A stretch of DNA of 64,000 nucleotides from an uncultured Pelagibacteraceae bacterium (GTDB lineage Bacteria; Pseudomonadota; Alphaproteobacteria; Pelagibacterales; Pelagibacteraceae). The position numbers and the translations under genes were made by a program. Below are positions 19,739 to 27,837 of the stretch, piece by piece; the stretch's first letter is position 1, and each line of letters starts with the position of its first letter. Location of the stretch: positions 66,793 through 130,792 of the forward strand of contig CABZDS010000002.1 of NCBI GenBank assembly GCA_902524595.1, in the 5' to 3' direction. The notes under the pieces were generated by a model, which was not told the DNA's origin, did no database searches, and saw only the letters and a program-made list of their open reading frames with translations.

Positions 19739-21513
19739 TGAAATATCCAAAGGAATATTTAGACGAAATTAAAACTAGATTAAAAGTTTCAACAGTTGTC
19801 TCTAAAACTGTTAAACTAAAAAAAAGAGGTAAAGAGTTTGTTGGTCTATCTCCATTTAAAACAGAGAAGACTCCATCATTTACAGTTAATGATGAAAAAG
19901 AATTTTATCATTGTTTTAGTACAAGTGAGCATGGAAATATTTTTGACTTTGTAATGAAAACTCAAAATCTTAGATTTGGTGAAGCAGTCAAAATGCTCTC
20001 AAATCTTGCAGGGATGCAACCTTATACATTTTCAAAACAAGATATGGAAAGAGAGAATAAATGGAAAATATATAAATCTATAAATCAGAATTTTTCTAAA
20101 TTTTATGAAAATGAGTTATTTAAAAATGAAAAATCAGTTAAAGCGAAAAATTATCTTAAAGAAAGGGGACTGTCTGGTGTTGAGGTTAAAAACTTTAATC
20201 TTGGTTTTGTAACAGAGGATTTAGATTATTATGAAGTTTTAAAAAAGGATTTTGATGAAGAAACTATTAAAGATACAGGCCTATTTTATTTTGATGATAA
20301 GAAAAAAAAATATGTATCAAGATTCAGAAACAGAATAATTTTTCCAATAAATAATATATCAGGGGATATTATAGGTTTTGGTGGAAGAATTATAGATGAT
20401 AATAAAAATTTAGCTAAATATATTAATTCCCCTGAAACCCCTTTTTTTAAGAAAGGATCAAATATATATAATCTTGATAAAGCAAGAAAATTATCAAATA
20501 AATTAGAAGATGTATATTTAGTTGAAGGATACATGGATGTTATTGGTTTATCAAAAAATGGAATAGAAAATACTGTCGCAAACTTAGGAACCGCTTTAAC
20601 AAGCAAACAGATACAAATTTTAAACCAATTCTATAATCATATCATTATATGCTTTGATGGTGATCAAAGTGGTTATAAAGCTGCATTAAGAGCTGCAGAA
20701 AATATTATTGATGAATTAAAACCTGATAAAAAAATTTCATTTCTTCTTTTGGAAAATAATCTAGATCCAGATAATTATGTAAATAAATTTGGCAAAGAAA
20801 AGTTTTTAGAATTTTCAGAGCAAAAATCTATACCTATACATAAATTTATATTCGAACATTATATCAGTTTGACAACTGAAAGCCCTAGTTCAAAAGCTAT
20901 TTTCGAAAAAAAACTTAGAGAAATTGCATCAAACATTAAAGACAGTTTTGTAAAAAAATATACTCTGGAATATTTTCTTGAAAAAGTTTCTGAGTTAACA
21001 CCAAATATAAATTCGAAATTTAGCAAAAAATACGTGAAATCCCCAAAATCTCTTGCTAAGACTAAAAGTTATTATAATGAAACAAAATCATTGAAATCTT
21101 TTGAAATTAAAGAATTCTCATTTTTATATACATTACTTGCAAAATCAAAATTAATTCATGAAAACTTTCACTTAATTGAAAATGTAAAATTATATAGTGA
21201 CGAAAATAAACAATTATTTGCTGAAATTTTAAATCAGTCAGAAAATTTATTTAATCTAGACGTTAAAAAGTTAAATGTAGATAAAAATCTTATTAGTAGA
21301 GTCATGAATTATGCTTCGGTTAAACATATAATTTCAAAAAATTTGAATGATGACCAAAAAATATTAGAAATTTTTACTGAAATTATTCAAGATCTTAAAA
21401 ATTATGAGTTAGAGCAAAGACTATCCGAGTTAGAATCAAAGTTTTCAAAGGATATGAGTGAGAACACATTTAATGAGATAAAAGAGCTCAAAAAACAACA
21501 AAAAATCAACTAA
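19738..21513 (+). CDS. dnaG: DNA primase with a degenerate zinc-binding domain
   Basis: Makes RNA primers at the replication fork. The N-terminal zinc-ribbon region is recognisable (LSPFKTEKTPSF...FYHCF), but of the CHCC ligands only C59 remains: the other positions are S38, K41 and T62. The catalytic core is intact, with the basic motif YINSPETPFFKKG, TOPRIM acidic residues in VEGYMD and FDGDQSG, and the LDPDNYV segment. A diverged helical C-terminal domain for DnaB binding follows. At 591 residues it is of ordinary length. It sits between yqeY (1-nt overlap) and rpoD, the usual primase-sigma factor arrangement. Confidence 0.94.
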   Translation: MKYPKEYLDEIKTRLKVSTVVSKTVKLKKRGKEFVGLSPFKTEKTPSFTVNDEKEFYHCFSTSEHGNIFDFVMKTQNLRFGEAVKMLSNLAGMQPYTFSKQDMERENKWKIYKSINQNFSKFYENELFKNEKSVKAKNYLKERGLSGVEVKNFNLGFVTEDLDYYEVLKKDFDEETIKDTGLFYFDDKKKKYVSRFRNRIIFPINNISGDIIGFGGRIIDDNKNLAKYINSPETPFFKKGSNIYNLDKARKLSNKLEDVYLVEGYMDVIGLSKNGIENTVANLGTALTSKQIQILNQFYNHIIICFDGDQSGYKAALRAAENIIDELKPDKKISFLLLENNLDPDNYVNKFGKEKFLEFSEQKSIPIHKFIFEHYISLTTESPSSKAIFEKKLREIASNIKDSFVKKYTLEYFLEKVSELTPNINSKFSKKYVKSPKSLAKTKSYYNETKSLKSFEIKEFSFLYTLLAKSKLIHENFHLIENVKLYSDENKQLFAEILNQSENLFNLDVKKLNVDKNLISRVMNYASVKHIISKNLNDDQKILEIFTEIIQDLKNYELEQRLSELESKFSKDMSENTFNEIKELKKQQKIN

Positions 21514-21578
21514 AAATAAAAAAAATCACGTAGATTTTTTCATATTAGACATTATATAAGTCCTTCAAACTAATTACT

Positions 21579-23402
21579 GTGGAACGAATAATTACTAAAT
21601 CATTTGCAAGATTAATGGGTCGAGGTATCCATCGTGGGTTTATCACCCATGAAGAGCTAAATAAATCACTCGGTAAGAGAAATTTATCAAGTGAAAATTT
21701 GGCACAAGCATTTATCCATATACTTGATGAAAATATAGTCTTAGTCGAAAAAAAATCTGACTATAAAGTTTTAAGAAAAAAAGATGCTTCCTCAAAAGAT
21801 GAGGGAAAAACCATAGAAAAAAGTGACGACCCAATTAGAATGTATTTGAGGGAAATGGGTGGGGTTGAATTGTTATCTAGAGAAGGAGAGATAGCAATTG
21901 CAAAAAGAATTGAGGCAGGCAAAGATGTAATGCTAAATGCTTTATCCCAAAGTCCTATTACTGCACAACAATTTTTTGATTGGGATATCAAATTACAAAG
22001 TGATGAAATTTTGGTTAGAGAAATAATTGATATAGATACAAATTATATGGACGATGATGATAACAGTAATGGGTCTAAAAAAAAACAAGAGGAAGATCAA
22101 TCACAAGAAGAAACTAATAACTCAGAAGAAGACGAATTTAACCCTACTTTAGCTGCAATGGAGACAGAGATTAAGCCAAAGGTATTGCAAACTGTCCATA
22201 ATCTAACAAAAGATTATAACAAATTAATTAAATACCAAAAAGAAAAATTGGATTGCGTACTTTTAGCAAAAAAATTTTCATCGTCAAAAGAAAAAAATTA
22301 TCAAAAAATAGTTGAGGATATTTTAGAAAATATAAAATCCCTTCAGTTATCTCCATCTGTTTTGGAGGAATTAGTTCAAAAACATTATGCAGAAAATAAA
22401 AAAATAGTATCATTAGAAGGAAATTTATTAAGATTAGCTTTAAATTCAAAGATTTCACGTGATGAATTTATTAAATTTTATATTGGTAACGAGATTAATC
22501 CAAATCTTAAAGAATTTTTAGACACGAATGAAGTTTGGAAAAAATTTTTTCAAAAAAATAAAAATGAATTTAAAAATATAAGAGATAGGTTAGTTGAAAT
22601 AAGTAACAAACTTGGAATTTCGGTTACAGAATATAAAAAAATGGTTAGTCGTATCCAAAAAGGAGAAAAAGAGTCAAGAATTGCAAAAAAAGAAATGGTT
22701 GAGGCAAATTTAAGATTAGTCATTTCAATAGCGAAAAAATATACTAATAGAGGTCTTCAGTTTCTTGATCTAATCCAAGAAGGAAACATAGGTTTAATGA
22801 AGGCAGTTGATAAGTTTGAGTACAGGAGAGGATATAAATTTTCTACTTATGCAACTTGGTGGATAAGGCAGGCAATCACTAGATCAATAGCAGACCAAGC
22901 AAGAACAATTAGGATTCCTGTTCATATGATTGAAACAATTAATAAAATTGTAAGAACGCAGAGATTAATTTTAAGTGAGTTTGGAAGAGAAGCTACGCCA
23001 GAAGAACTAGCTAAAAAATTAAGAATGCCTCTTGAAAAAGTTAGGAAAGTTTTAAAAATATCAAAAGAGCCTGTATCTCTTGAAAAGCCTGTTGGCGACG
23101 AAGAAGATAGTAGTCTTGGAGATTTTATAGAAGATACAAAAGCCTTAGCTCCATTAGAACAAGCAATAAAATCTAATTTAAGTGAAGCAACAACCAAAAT
23201 TTTATCAACACTTACACCTAGAGAAGAAAGGGTCTTAAGAATGAGGTTTGGTGTAGGAATGAATACAGATCATACATTAGAAGAAGTGGGATTACAGTTT
23301 TCTGTAACTAGAGAGAGAATTAGGCAAATTGAGGCAAAAGCCCTAAGAAAATTAAAACACCCAAGTAGATCAAAACAACTAAAAAGTTTTCTAGAAAGCT
23401 AG
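21579..23402 (+). CDS. rpoD: RNA polymerase primary sigma factor (sigma70)
   Basis: Directs transcription of most genes. Region 1.1 is at the N-terminus, an acidic stretch rich in D/E/S/N around 155-185 leads into the non-conserved region, and the core is clear: region 2 with [23 protein letters not shown] and [15 protein letters not shown] (shown in outline), region 3, and region 4 ending in [25 protein letters not shown]. The only fitting start is GTG at 21579-21581. At 607 residues it is typical of alphaproteobacterial RpoD. Its stop is the TAG at 23400-23402, whose last G is also nucleotide 1 of the downstream tRNA-Val. Confidence 0.96.
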   Translation: MERIITKSFARLMGRGIHRGFITHEELNKSLGKRNLSSENLAQAFIHILDENIVLVEKKSDYKVLRKKDASSKDEGKTIEKSDDPIRMYLREMGGVELLSREGEIAIAKRIEAGKDVMLNALSQSPITAQQFFDWDIKLQSDEILVREIIDIDTNYMDDDDNSNGSKKKQEEDQSQEETNNSEEDEFNPTLAAMETEIKPKVLQTVHNLTKDYNKLIKYQKEKLDCVLLAKKFSSSKEKNYQKIVEDILENIKSLQLSPSVLEELVQKHYAENKKIVSLEGNLLRLALNSKISRDEFIKFYIGNEINPNLKEFLDTNEVWKKFFQKNKNEFKNIRDRLVEISNKLGISVTEYKKMVSRIQKGEKESRIAKKEMVEANLRLVISIAKKYTNRGLQFLDLIQEGNIGLMKAVDKFEYRRGYKFSTYATWWIRQAITRSIADQARTIRIPVHMIETINKIVRTQRLILSEFGREATPEELAKKLRMPLEKVRKVLKISKEPVSLEKPVGDEEDSSLGDFIEDTKALAPLEQAIKSNLSEATTKILSTLTPREERVLRMRFGVGMNTDHTLEEVGLQFSVTRERIRQIEAKALRKLKHPSRSKQLKSFLES

Positions 23403-23476
23403 GGCCGTTAGCTCAATAGTAGAGTACTGCATTGACATTGCAGGGGTAGTTGGAGCGTAACCAACACGGCCCACCA
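23402..23476 (+). tRNA. tRNA-Val (anticodon GAC), atypical D- and T-loops
   Basis: A full cloverleaf of 75 nt with encoded CCA. Stems: acceptor GGGCCGT/ACGGCCC (perfect), D stem GCTC/GAGT (one G-T), anticodon stem CTGCA/TGCAG (perfect) with loop TTGACAT, and T stem GTTGG/CCAAC (perfect). The anticodon GAC reads valine GTC and GTT codons. The D-loop AATAGTA has a single G instead of GG, and the T-loop AGCGTAA replaces the near-universal TTCRANY; C56 and a purine at 57 remain. Nucleotide 1 is the final G of the rpoD stop codon, so it must be cut from rpoD mRNA unless an internal promoter is used. Confidence 0.85.
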
Positions 23477-23504
23477 TTTTTAAATTTATATAATTATTAT
23501 TTTT

Positions 23505-24329
23505 TTAAATATTTGATTTGACCGATATTGATCTAGTTAGAAAAATAGAATGCCAAAGAAAATAATTATAAATTAAAAGCTCTTGTAATTCGGAGAATCT
23601 GACATAATTCAATGAAATAAAGTTTAAAAAAAATTGAAATAAATCATATTTTTCAAAACCGTCATTTTTAAATATAAATAACTTTGAATTATCTATTAGA
23701 TCAAATTTATTTATAATAAGATCTGGTATTGACAAAAATAAAATTAAAATACTCAAATTAAATAATTTATCACTTGGCTTAATAAAAAAAGCAAAATCAG
23801 ATTTATTTTTTAAATTTATCAATTTTAGTATTGGTATAGATAAAGTACACCACAATATTATAAAGGCTCTTGGAATTTCATTAAATATATTAGATGTATT
23901 ATGGAGATTAAATTCTTCTTGTTTATTAAAAAACATACTATTTTTATCTAAAAAAAATTCTGGACTATCGAATTTTATTAAATTTTGCCCCCAACTAATT
24001 TCTTCAAAACCAATATAAAATAAACCAAGAAATTGAAATATTATGAGTATATTAATTATTTTCGAATATTTTTTTTTTAAGATTAGATTTAATAAAAAAT
24101 ATAATGTTGAAAAAATTATTAGTACTTGAACAGTTTCTACTAAACCATTCTCATTCCAAACAATTGGATTAAATCCATTATTTCCTGTTCCAAGAGTGAA
24201 AAAATAAATTTTAGGGAAAATTAGGTTTAATCCCCAACCCAGACTGTAATCAAATGAATACAAAAGTAAAAAAAATAAAAAAGTGAAAAAAATTTTATTA
24301 TAGACAGCAAATTGTAAATAAAGTTTCAT
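23505..24329 (-). CDS. Multi-pass membrane protein with EEISWGQ...NLHN motifs
   Basis: A 274-residue protein, unknown to me by name, with about six to seven hydrophobic segments. Between the third and fourth lies a polar block with GFEEISWGQNL and, about 35 residues later, EEFNLHNTSNIFN. I recall a similar glutamate-tryptophan-histidine pair in uncharacterised membrane proteins of other marine bacteria and cyanobacteria. Clustered Glu, Asp, His and Asn between membrane helices would suit an active site or metal site facing the periplasm, but this is inference. The gene lies alone between the two tRNA genes, opposite in strand. Confidence 0.68.
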   Translation of the reverse strand: MKLYLQFAVYNKIFFTFLFFLLLYSFDYSLGWGLNLIFPKIYFFTLGTGNNGFNPIVWNENGLVETVQVLIIFSTLYFLLNLILKKKYSKIINILIIFQFLGLFYIGFEEISWGQNLIKFDSPEFFLDKNSMFFNKQEEFNLHNTSNIFNEIPRAFIILWCTLSIPILKLINLKNKSDFAFFIKPSDKLFNLSILILFLSIPDLIINKFDLIDNSKLFIFKNDGFEKYDLFQFFLNFISLNYVRFSELQELLIYNYFLWHSIFLTRSISVKSNI

Positions 24330-24400
24330 ATACGCGTGAAATTCAAATTTATATAATTATTTAAACAAATATTTATAAGATAATCACCACAATTCTTATC

Positions 24401-24429
24401 TTGATCACGAATTAAAAACGAAGTAAAAC
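24401..24429 (+). promoter_or_regulatory. Candidate sigma70 promoter for tRNA-Ile2
   Basis: TTGATC (24401-24406) and TAAAAC (24424-24429) are separated by 17 nt. Transcription would begin about 24436, some 8 nt before the mature tRNA 5' end. The spacing is ideal, but both boxes deviate from consensus. Confidence 0.4.
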
Positions 24430-24443
24430 CTACAAAATCTTAA

Positions 24444-24520
24444 GGGCCTGTAGCTCAGTTGGTTAGAGCAGTACACTCATAATGTATTGGTCCCAGGTTC
24501 GAGTCCTGGCGGGCCCACCA
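24444..24520 (+). tRNA. tRNA-Ile2 (anticodon CAU, expected lysidine at the wobble base)
   Basis: A standard 77-nt tRNA with encoded CCA: acceptor GGGCCTG/CGGGCCC, D-loop AGTTGGTTA, anticodon loop CTCATAA and T-loop TTCGAGT. A CAT anticodon could be Met or Ile2. The acceptor stem has C4-G69 and C5-G68, known determinants for the lysidine synthetase TilS, and resembles E. coli ileX more than its elongator tRNA-Met. I therefore call Ile2, reading ATA, a common codon in so A+T-rich a genome. Its normal elbow loops contrast with the tRNA-Val 1 kb upstream. Confidence 0.85.
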
Positions 24521-24589
24521 TGAATTCAAATAAATTTAGAGGAAATTTACAATAAAGCATGATACTTATTAAAAATTCTAATTTAAATT

Positions 24590-25045
24590 ATGTTTCTTAA
24601 ATTAAAAATTAAACCCAAAATATCATATTACATTTCAATATTTGTTTCTTTCATAATATTATGTCACTTTGCATATAAAGGTATTATTGCATATTTAATC
24701 CATCGAGAGTTATATGGTGGAGGATTCGACACATTGGTTCTCTTAAGAGCCTCTATCTCAGGAATAATGTTGCTTTTAATTCTTTTATTCATTCAATTTA
24801 TAAAAATTCCTGATTTAAAAAGCCATCGTACAATTTTAAGAGGTGTTTTCATTGGATGGGTAAGTGTTTTTATAATTCTGATTTTTGTGAACCTGAGTTC
24901 AATTTATTTTATTTTATTAACCGCATTTGTATCTTCCCTTTCTCTATTAACTTTATTTAGTTTAGAGGAACAAATAAAGGAGGAAAAAAATAGTCTCACT
25001 GAGAAAGAAATATATTTACTTCAGCAACTTGCAAAAAAAAAATAG
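24590..25045 (+). CDS. Four-helix membrane protein of unknown function
   Basis: I do not recognise this 151-residue protein. Hydrophobic segments lie around 15-35, 50-68, 82-103 and 105-125, and a charged, probably cytoplasmic, coiled-coil tail (EEQIKEEKNSLTEKEIYLLQQL) ends it. A short motif ELYGGGFDT lies in the first loop. It comes just after tRNA-Ile2 and just before the CIA30-like gene, with 7 nt or an overlap depending on the start used there, so the two are probably one transcript. Confidence 0.6.
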   Translation: MFLKLKIKPKISYYISIFVSFIILCHFAYKGIIAYLIHRELYGGGFDTLVLLRASISGIMLLLILLFIQFIKIPDLKSHRTILRGVFIGWVSVFIILIFVNLSSIYFILLTAFVSSLSLLTLFSLEEQIKEEKNSLTEKEIYLLQQLAKKK

Positions 25046-25052
25046 TACATTT

Positions 25053-25613
25053 TTGAAAAAGATTATAATTTTCGTTATTATTGTATTATGTAAAAATTAT
25101 AGTTTTGCTGAAATAATGATTTTAGATCAATTGAAAAATCCAAAATTAACAAATCAATTACAACAATGGAATTTTATTACTGATCAAGTCATGGGAGGAG
25201 CATCCACAGGTAAATTTAAAGTTGAGGAGATAGATGGAGTTAAATGTTATAGAATGACAGGCAACATATCCACAAAAAATAATGGTGGATTTATCCAAAT
25301 ACGAGCAAAATTATTCCCTGTAATTAATACTAAGGAGTACAAAGGTGTATACATAAAAATTTATGGTAACGAAAAAAAATATAACTTACATTTAAGAACT
25401 GGACTAACTTTTGCTCCTTGGCAATATTATAGTTTTACTTTCTATTCAAAAAAAAATTGGAAAATAATCAAAGCTCCATTTAGTGAATTTAAAAAATCTA
25501 ATTTTTATCAGCCAAAAAGTATTTTAGGACAAAATATAAAATTTATAGGTTTAGTTGCTGGTTTTGACGATTTTAAATCTGATATCTGTCTATCCGAGAT
25601 TGGTTTTTATTAA
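25053..25613 (+). CDS. CIA30-like exported protein
   Basis: A protein with an N-terminal signal peptide (KKIIIFVIIVLC...SFAE) followed by one CIA30-type beta-sandwich domain. The marker motif WNFITDQVMGGASTGKF is close to the family's W..V.D.vMGG.S.g pattern. CIA30 proteins assist respiratory complex I assembly in mitochondria; bacterial exported members have no proven role. The frame opens at a TTG at 25029, but the in-frame TTG at 25053 gives a clean Met-Lys-Lys signal peptide, so I use it. The stop lies 1 nt from the convergent mlaC-like stop. Confidence 0.72.
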   Translation: MKKIIIFVIIVLCKNYSFAEIMILDQLKNPKLTNQLQQWNFITDQVMGGASTGKFKVEEIDGVKCYRMTGNISTKNNGGFIQIRAKLFPVINTKEYKGVYIKIYGNEKKYNLHLRTGLTFAPWQYYSFTFYSKKNWKIIKAPFSEFKKSNFYQPKSILGQNIKFIGLVAGFDDFKSDICLSEIGFY

Positions 25614-25614
25614 A

Positions 25615-26205
25615 TTATTTAATTAAAAATTCTTCCAAAGTTTTAAACAGTGCATTAATATCACCATCATTATTTTGAATTACAGAATTAAATTCTTCTT
25701 TTTGTGTTCTGGCTAGACTCAAACCTTCAACTATTAAATCTCTAATTAAAGGTCTTTCGGGATTTTTAGTGTATATTCTCCAATCAATTTTAACTTGCGG
25801 TCTTTTAGATGTTGCTTCAAGTAAGCTATTAACGATCGTATATTTATCATTAATTTTTTTTTGTGAAATCACATTGATTTTTGGGTTTGTATAATCAACC
25901 AACCTGCTTGAAAAGCTTTTTAAGAAGTAACTTCTAAATAGTCTTTTATATTTTGATTTTTGGTTGTCATCAATTTGCTTTCTATATTTACCTAGTGTAT
26001 ACATTCCAATACCATTAATATCTACACTTCTTTCGGCTATAGCATTCAACTTAATAATTTTTGACTCCACTGGATCTTCACTTGATAATATTAAAGCTGC
26101 TTCATCGACAATTTCATTTATAAGAGCACTTGGATCTTTGGAAAACGAATTATTATTTAAACTGAATAATATAAAAAAAAATAAGAAATACTTTATTAAT
26201 TTCAT
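25615..26205 (-). CDS. mlaC: MlaC-like periplasmic phospholipid-binding protein
   Basis: A 196-residue exported protein with signal peptide (YFLFFFILFSLNNNSFS) and the Ttg2/MlaC domain. Features are the FLKSFSSRLVDY segment and the C-terminal WRIYTKNPERPLIRDLIVEGLSLARTQKEEF (outlined), where I-V-EG-SL-x-Q/R-EF is a family hallmark. MlaC carries phospholipids between the outer-membrane MlaA complex and the inner-membrane MlaFEDB transporter. The gene follows mlaA by 10 nt on the same strand. MlaB, D, E and F are not in the window. Confidence 0.85.
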   Translation of the reverse strand: MKLIKYFLFFFILFSLNNNSFSKDPSALINEIVDEAALILSSEDPVESKIIKLNAIAERSVDINGIGMYTLGKYRKQIDDNQKSKYKRLFRSYFLKSFSSRLVDYTNPKINVISQKKINDKYTIVNSLLEATSKRPQVKIDWRIYTKNPERPLIRDLIVEGLSLARTQKEEFNSVIQNNDGDINALFKTLEEFLIK

Positions 26206-26215
26206 TATTTAGTAC

Positions 26216-27016
26216 TTATTGATTATCTAACTCTTCCCAATCATCATCACTGAGAGTTTCTGTTGTTTTGTTTATATTACCAATTTTCCTTTTTCTATCT
26301 TGAATATACAGACTTCTAACTGATGCATACAGATCAACTGAATTTTTTTCTAAATTATCAAATGACTCAATATTTTTAGCTCTAAAATCTATACCAGACA
26401 TAAGTCTTGATGCATAATAATCTCTTTCTGAAAAATGCTTTGTGTCATTGACTACTGTAACATTATACCAAGCATCTCCACCAAAAATATTTACTAATGA
26501 ACCAATCGAGTCTCTAACTGTAGTTGGTCCTAGCACTGGAAGAACAAAATAACATCCTTCTCCAGCTCCCCAGACACCAAGAGTTTGTCCATAATCTTCT
26601 TTATCTTTTTTTTCTAAACCGTAATACGAAGCGACATCGAATATGCCAGCAATACCTAGTGTTGAATTAATTAAAAATCTTGCAGAATTTATACTTGCAT
26701 CTTTGAATTGACCTTGGAGTACATTATTTGGAATAGTAACAACATTATTCAAATTGCCCAATGCGTTGCTTGTTCCAGATCTAATTGGTTGTGGGAACAT
26801 TCTGTAACCTTTAGCTAAAGGTTTAAATATAATTTTATCTAGTACTTGATTGAAACCAAAAATTCCTCTATTGACATTTTCAAAACAATCAACCACTTGA
26901 GTATTTCCATTTTTATTTTTTTCTTTGAGTTTTAGGACTCCATCGTCTCCTGCAAAGCAAAATGTACTAAATAATGAAAATAAAAAAATAATAAATACTG
27001 AAAGTGACTTATTCAT
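26216..27016 (-). CDS. mlaA: MlaA/VacJ-like outer-membrane lipid asymmetry protein
   Basis: A 266-residue exported protein of the MlaA/VacJ family, which removes misplaced phospholipids from the outer leaflet of the outer membrane. Diagnostic stretches are VNRGIFGFNQVLDKIIFKPLAKGY, LGNLNNVVTIPNNVLQG, the LINSTLGIAGIFDVA segment and LGVWGAGEGCYFVLPVLGPTTVRD (all outlined). A signal peptide ending FCFA is present. A Cys lies nearby, but the residues before it (STF) do not make a normal lipobox, although MlaA is usually a lipoprotein. It is the first gene of the mlaA-mlaC pair. Confidence 0.88.
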   Translation of the reverse strand: MNKSLSVFIIFLFSLFSTFCFAGDDGVLKLKEKNKNGNTQVVDCFENVNRGIFGFNQVLDKIIFKPLAKGYRMFPQPIRSGTSNALGNLNNVVTIPNNVLQGQFKDASINSARFLINSTLGIAGIFDVASYYGLEKKDKEDYGQTLGVWGAGEGCYFVLPVLGPTTVRDSIGSLVNIFGGDAWYNVTVVNDTKHFSERDYYASRLMSGIDFRAKNIESFDNLEKNSVDLYASVRSLYIQDRKRKIGNINKTTETLSDDDWEELDNQ

Positions 27017-27068
27017 AAATGTCTTATATTATAATACATAGCAATATAAAGATAAAATGTCATAATTT

Positions 27069-27788
27069 ATGCCAAAAAATGTTGAAAAATTGTCTTTAAA
27101 TTACTCTCCTAATTTTGATTTAGAAAAAAGAAGAAGATCTAGAGTAAAATACTTAATATTTCATTACACCGGCATGAAGAGTGAAAAAAAAGCCATAAAA
27201 AAACTTTTGAACGAAAATTCAAAAGTAAGTTGTCATTACTTTATTAAAAGAAATGGTCAGATTATACAAATGGTTCCTGATCTTTATGTAGCGTGGCATG
27301 CAGGTATCTCATTTTGGAAAAAAGATAAATCGTTAAATTCTAAATCTATCGGAATAGAATTATCAAATCCTGGACATAAAAATAATTATCAAAATTTTCC
27401 AGAAAAACAAATTCGATCTCTAATTTACATTTCTAAATATTTAAAAAAAAAATATAATATTAATAAGAAAAATGTTTTGGGTCATTCTGATATTGCTCCG
27501 CTTCGAAAGATAGATCCAGGTGAAAAGTTTCCCTGGAAATTGCTAGCAAAAAAAAAAATTTCTGTTTGGCATAACCTTGATAAAAAAAAATTAGTCAAGT
27601 CAAGAAATATAAAAATATTAAACACTAGTAAATTTTATAAGTATTTATTTAAATTTGGATATATGAAAACAGAAAAAAATTTTGAAAAAATAAAATTATT
27701 AAAAAATTTCCAAAGAAGATTCAGACCAAATTTAATAAACAATTTTGTTGATGAAGAATGTTATAAAATTATAAAATCCTTAATCTAG
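27069..27788 (+). CDS. N-acetylmuramoyl-L-alanine amidase (AmpD/AmiD type)
   Basis: Zinc amidase of the amidase_2 family that cuts the bond between N-acetylmuramic acid and the stem peptide. Zinc-ligand regions are FHYTGM near residues 36-41 and GHSDIAPLRKIDPG around 138-151; VAWHAG and SIGIELSNPG also match. A C-terminal helical segment (FQRRFRPN...DEECYKII) resembles a small peptidoglycan-binding domain, as in AmiD. No signal peptide is visible, so a cytoplasmic recycling role as in AmpD is likely. It is divergent from mlaA and lies just upstream of rnpB. Confidence 0.85.
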   Translation: MPKNVEKLSLNYSPNFDLEKRRRSRVKYLIFHYTGMKSEKKAIKKLLNENSKVSCHYFIKRNGQIIQMVPDLYVAWHAGISFWKKDKSLNSKSIGIELSNPGHKNNYQNFPEKQIRSLIYISKYLKKKYNINKKNVLGHSDIAPLRKIDPGEKFPWKLLAKKKISVWHNLDKKKLVKSRNIKILNTSKFYKYLFKFGYMKTEKNFEKIKLLKNFQRRFRPNLINNFVDEECYKIIKSLI

Positions 27789-27803
27789 CTTGTTAATTAA
27801 TAG

Positions 27804-27831
27804 TTGAAATTTAAAAAAATAATAATAATTT
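27804..27831 (+). promoter_or_regulatory. Candidate sigma70 promoter for rnpB
   Basis: TTGAAA (27804-27809) and TAATTT (27826-27831) are spaced by 16 nt. The expected start is about 27838, exactly where the P1 helix of RNase P RNA begins. Confidence 0.45.
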
Positions 27832-27837
27832 GTTTAA

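Noticed and set aside
21517-21541. Hairpin-like AAAAAATC ... GATTTTTT between dnaG and rpoD, possible terminator
   Set aside because: The stem is nearly all A-T pairs and too weak; dnaG and rpoD are commonly co-transcribed, so I did not list it.
24376-24402. Inverted repeat AAGATAA ... TTATCTT upstream of tRNA-Ile2
   Set aside because: Seven A+T base pairs with a 12-nt loop; such repeats are expected by chance here, and it is neither at a gene end nor followed by a T tract.
24444-24520. Reading the CAT-anticodon tRNA as elongator tRNA-Met
   Set aside because: C4-G69 and C5-G68 in the acceptor stem fit the TilS-recognised Ile2 tRNA, and the overall sequence is closer to ileX.
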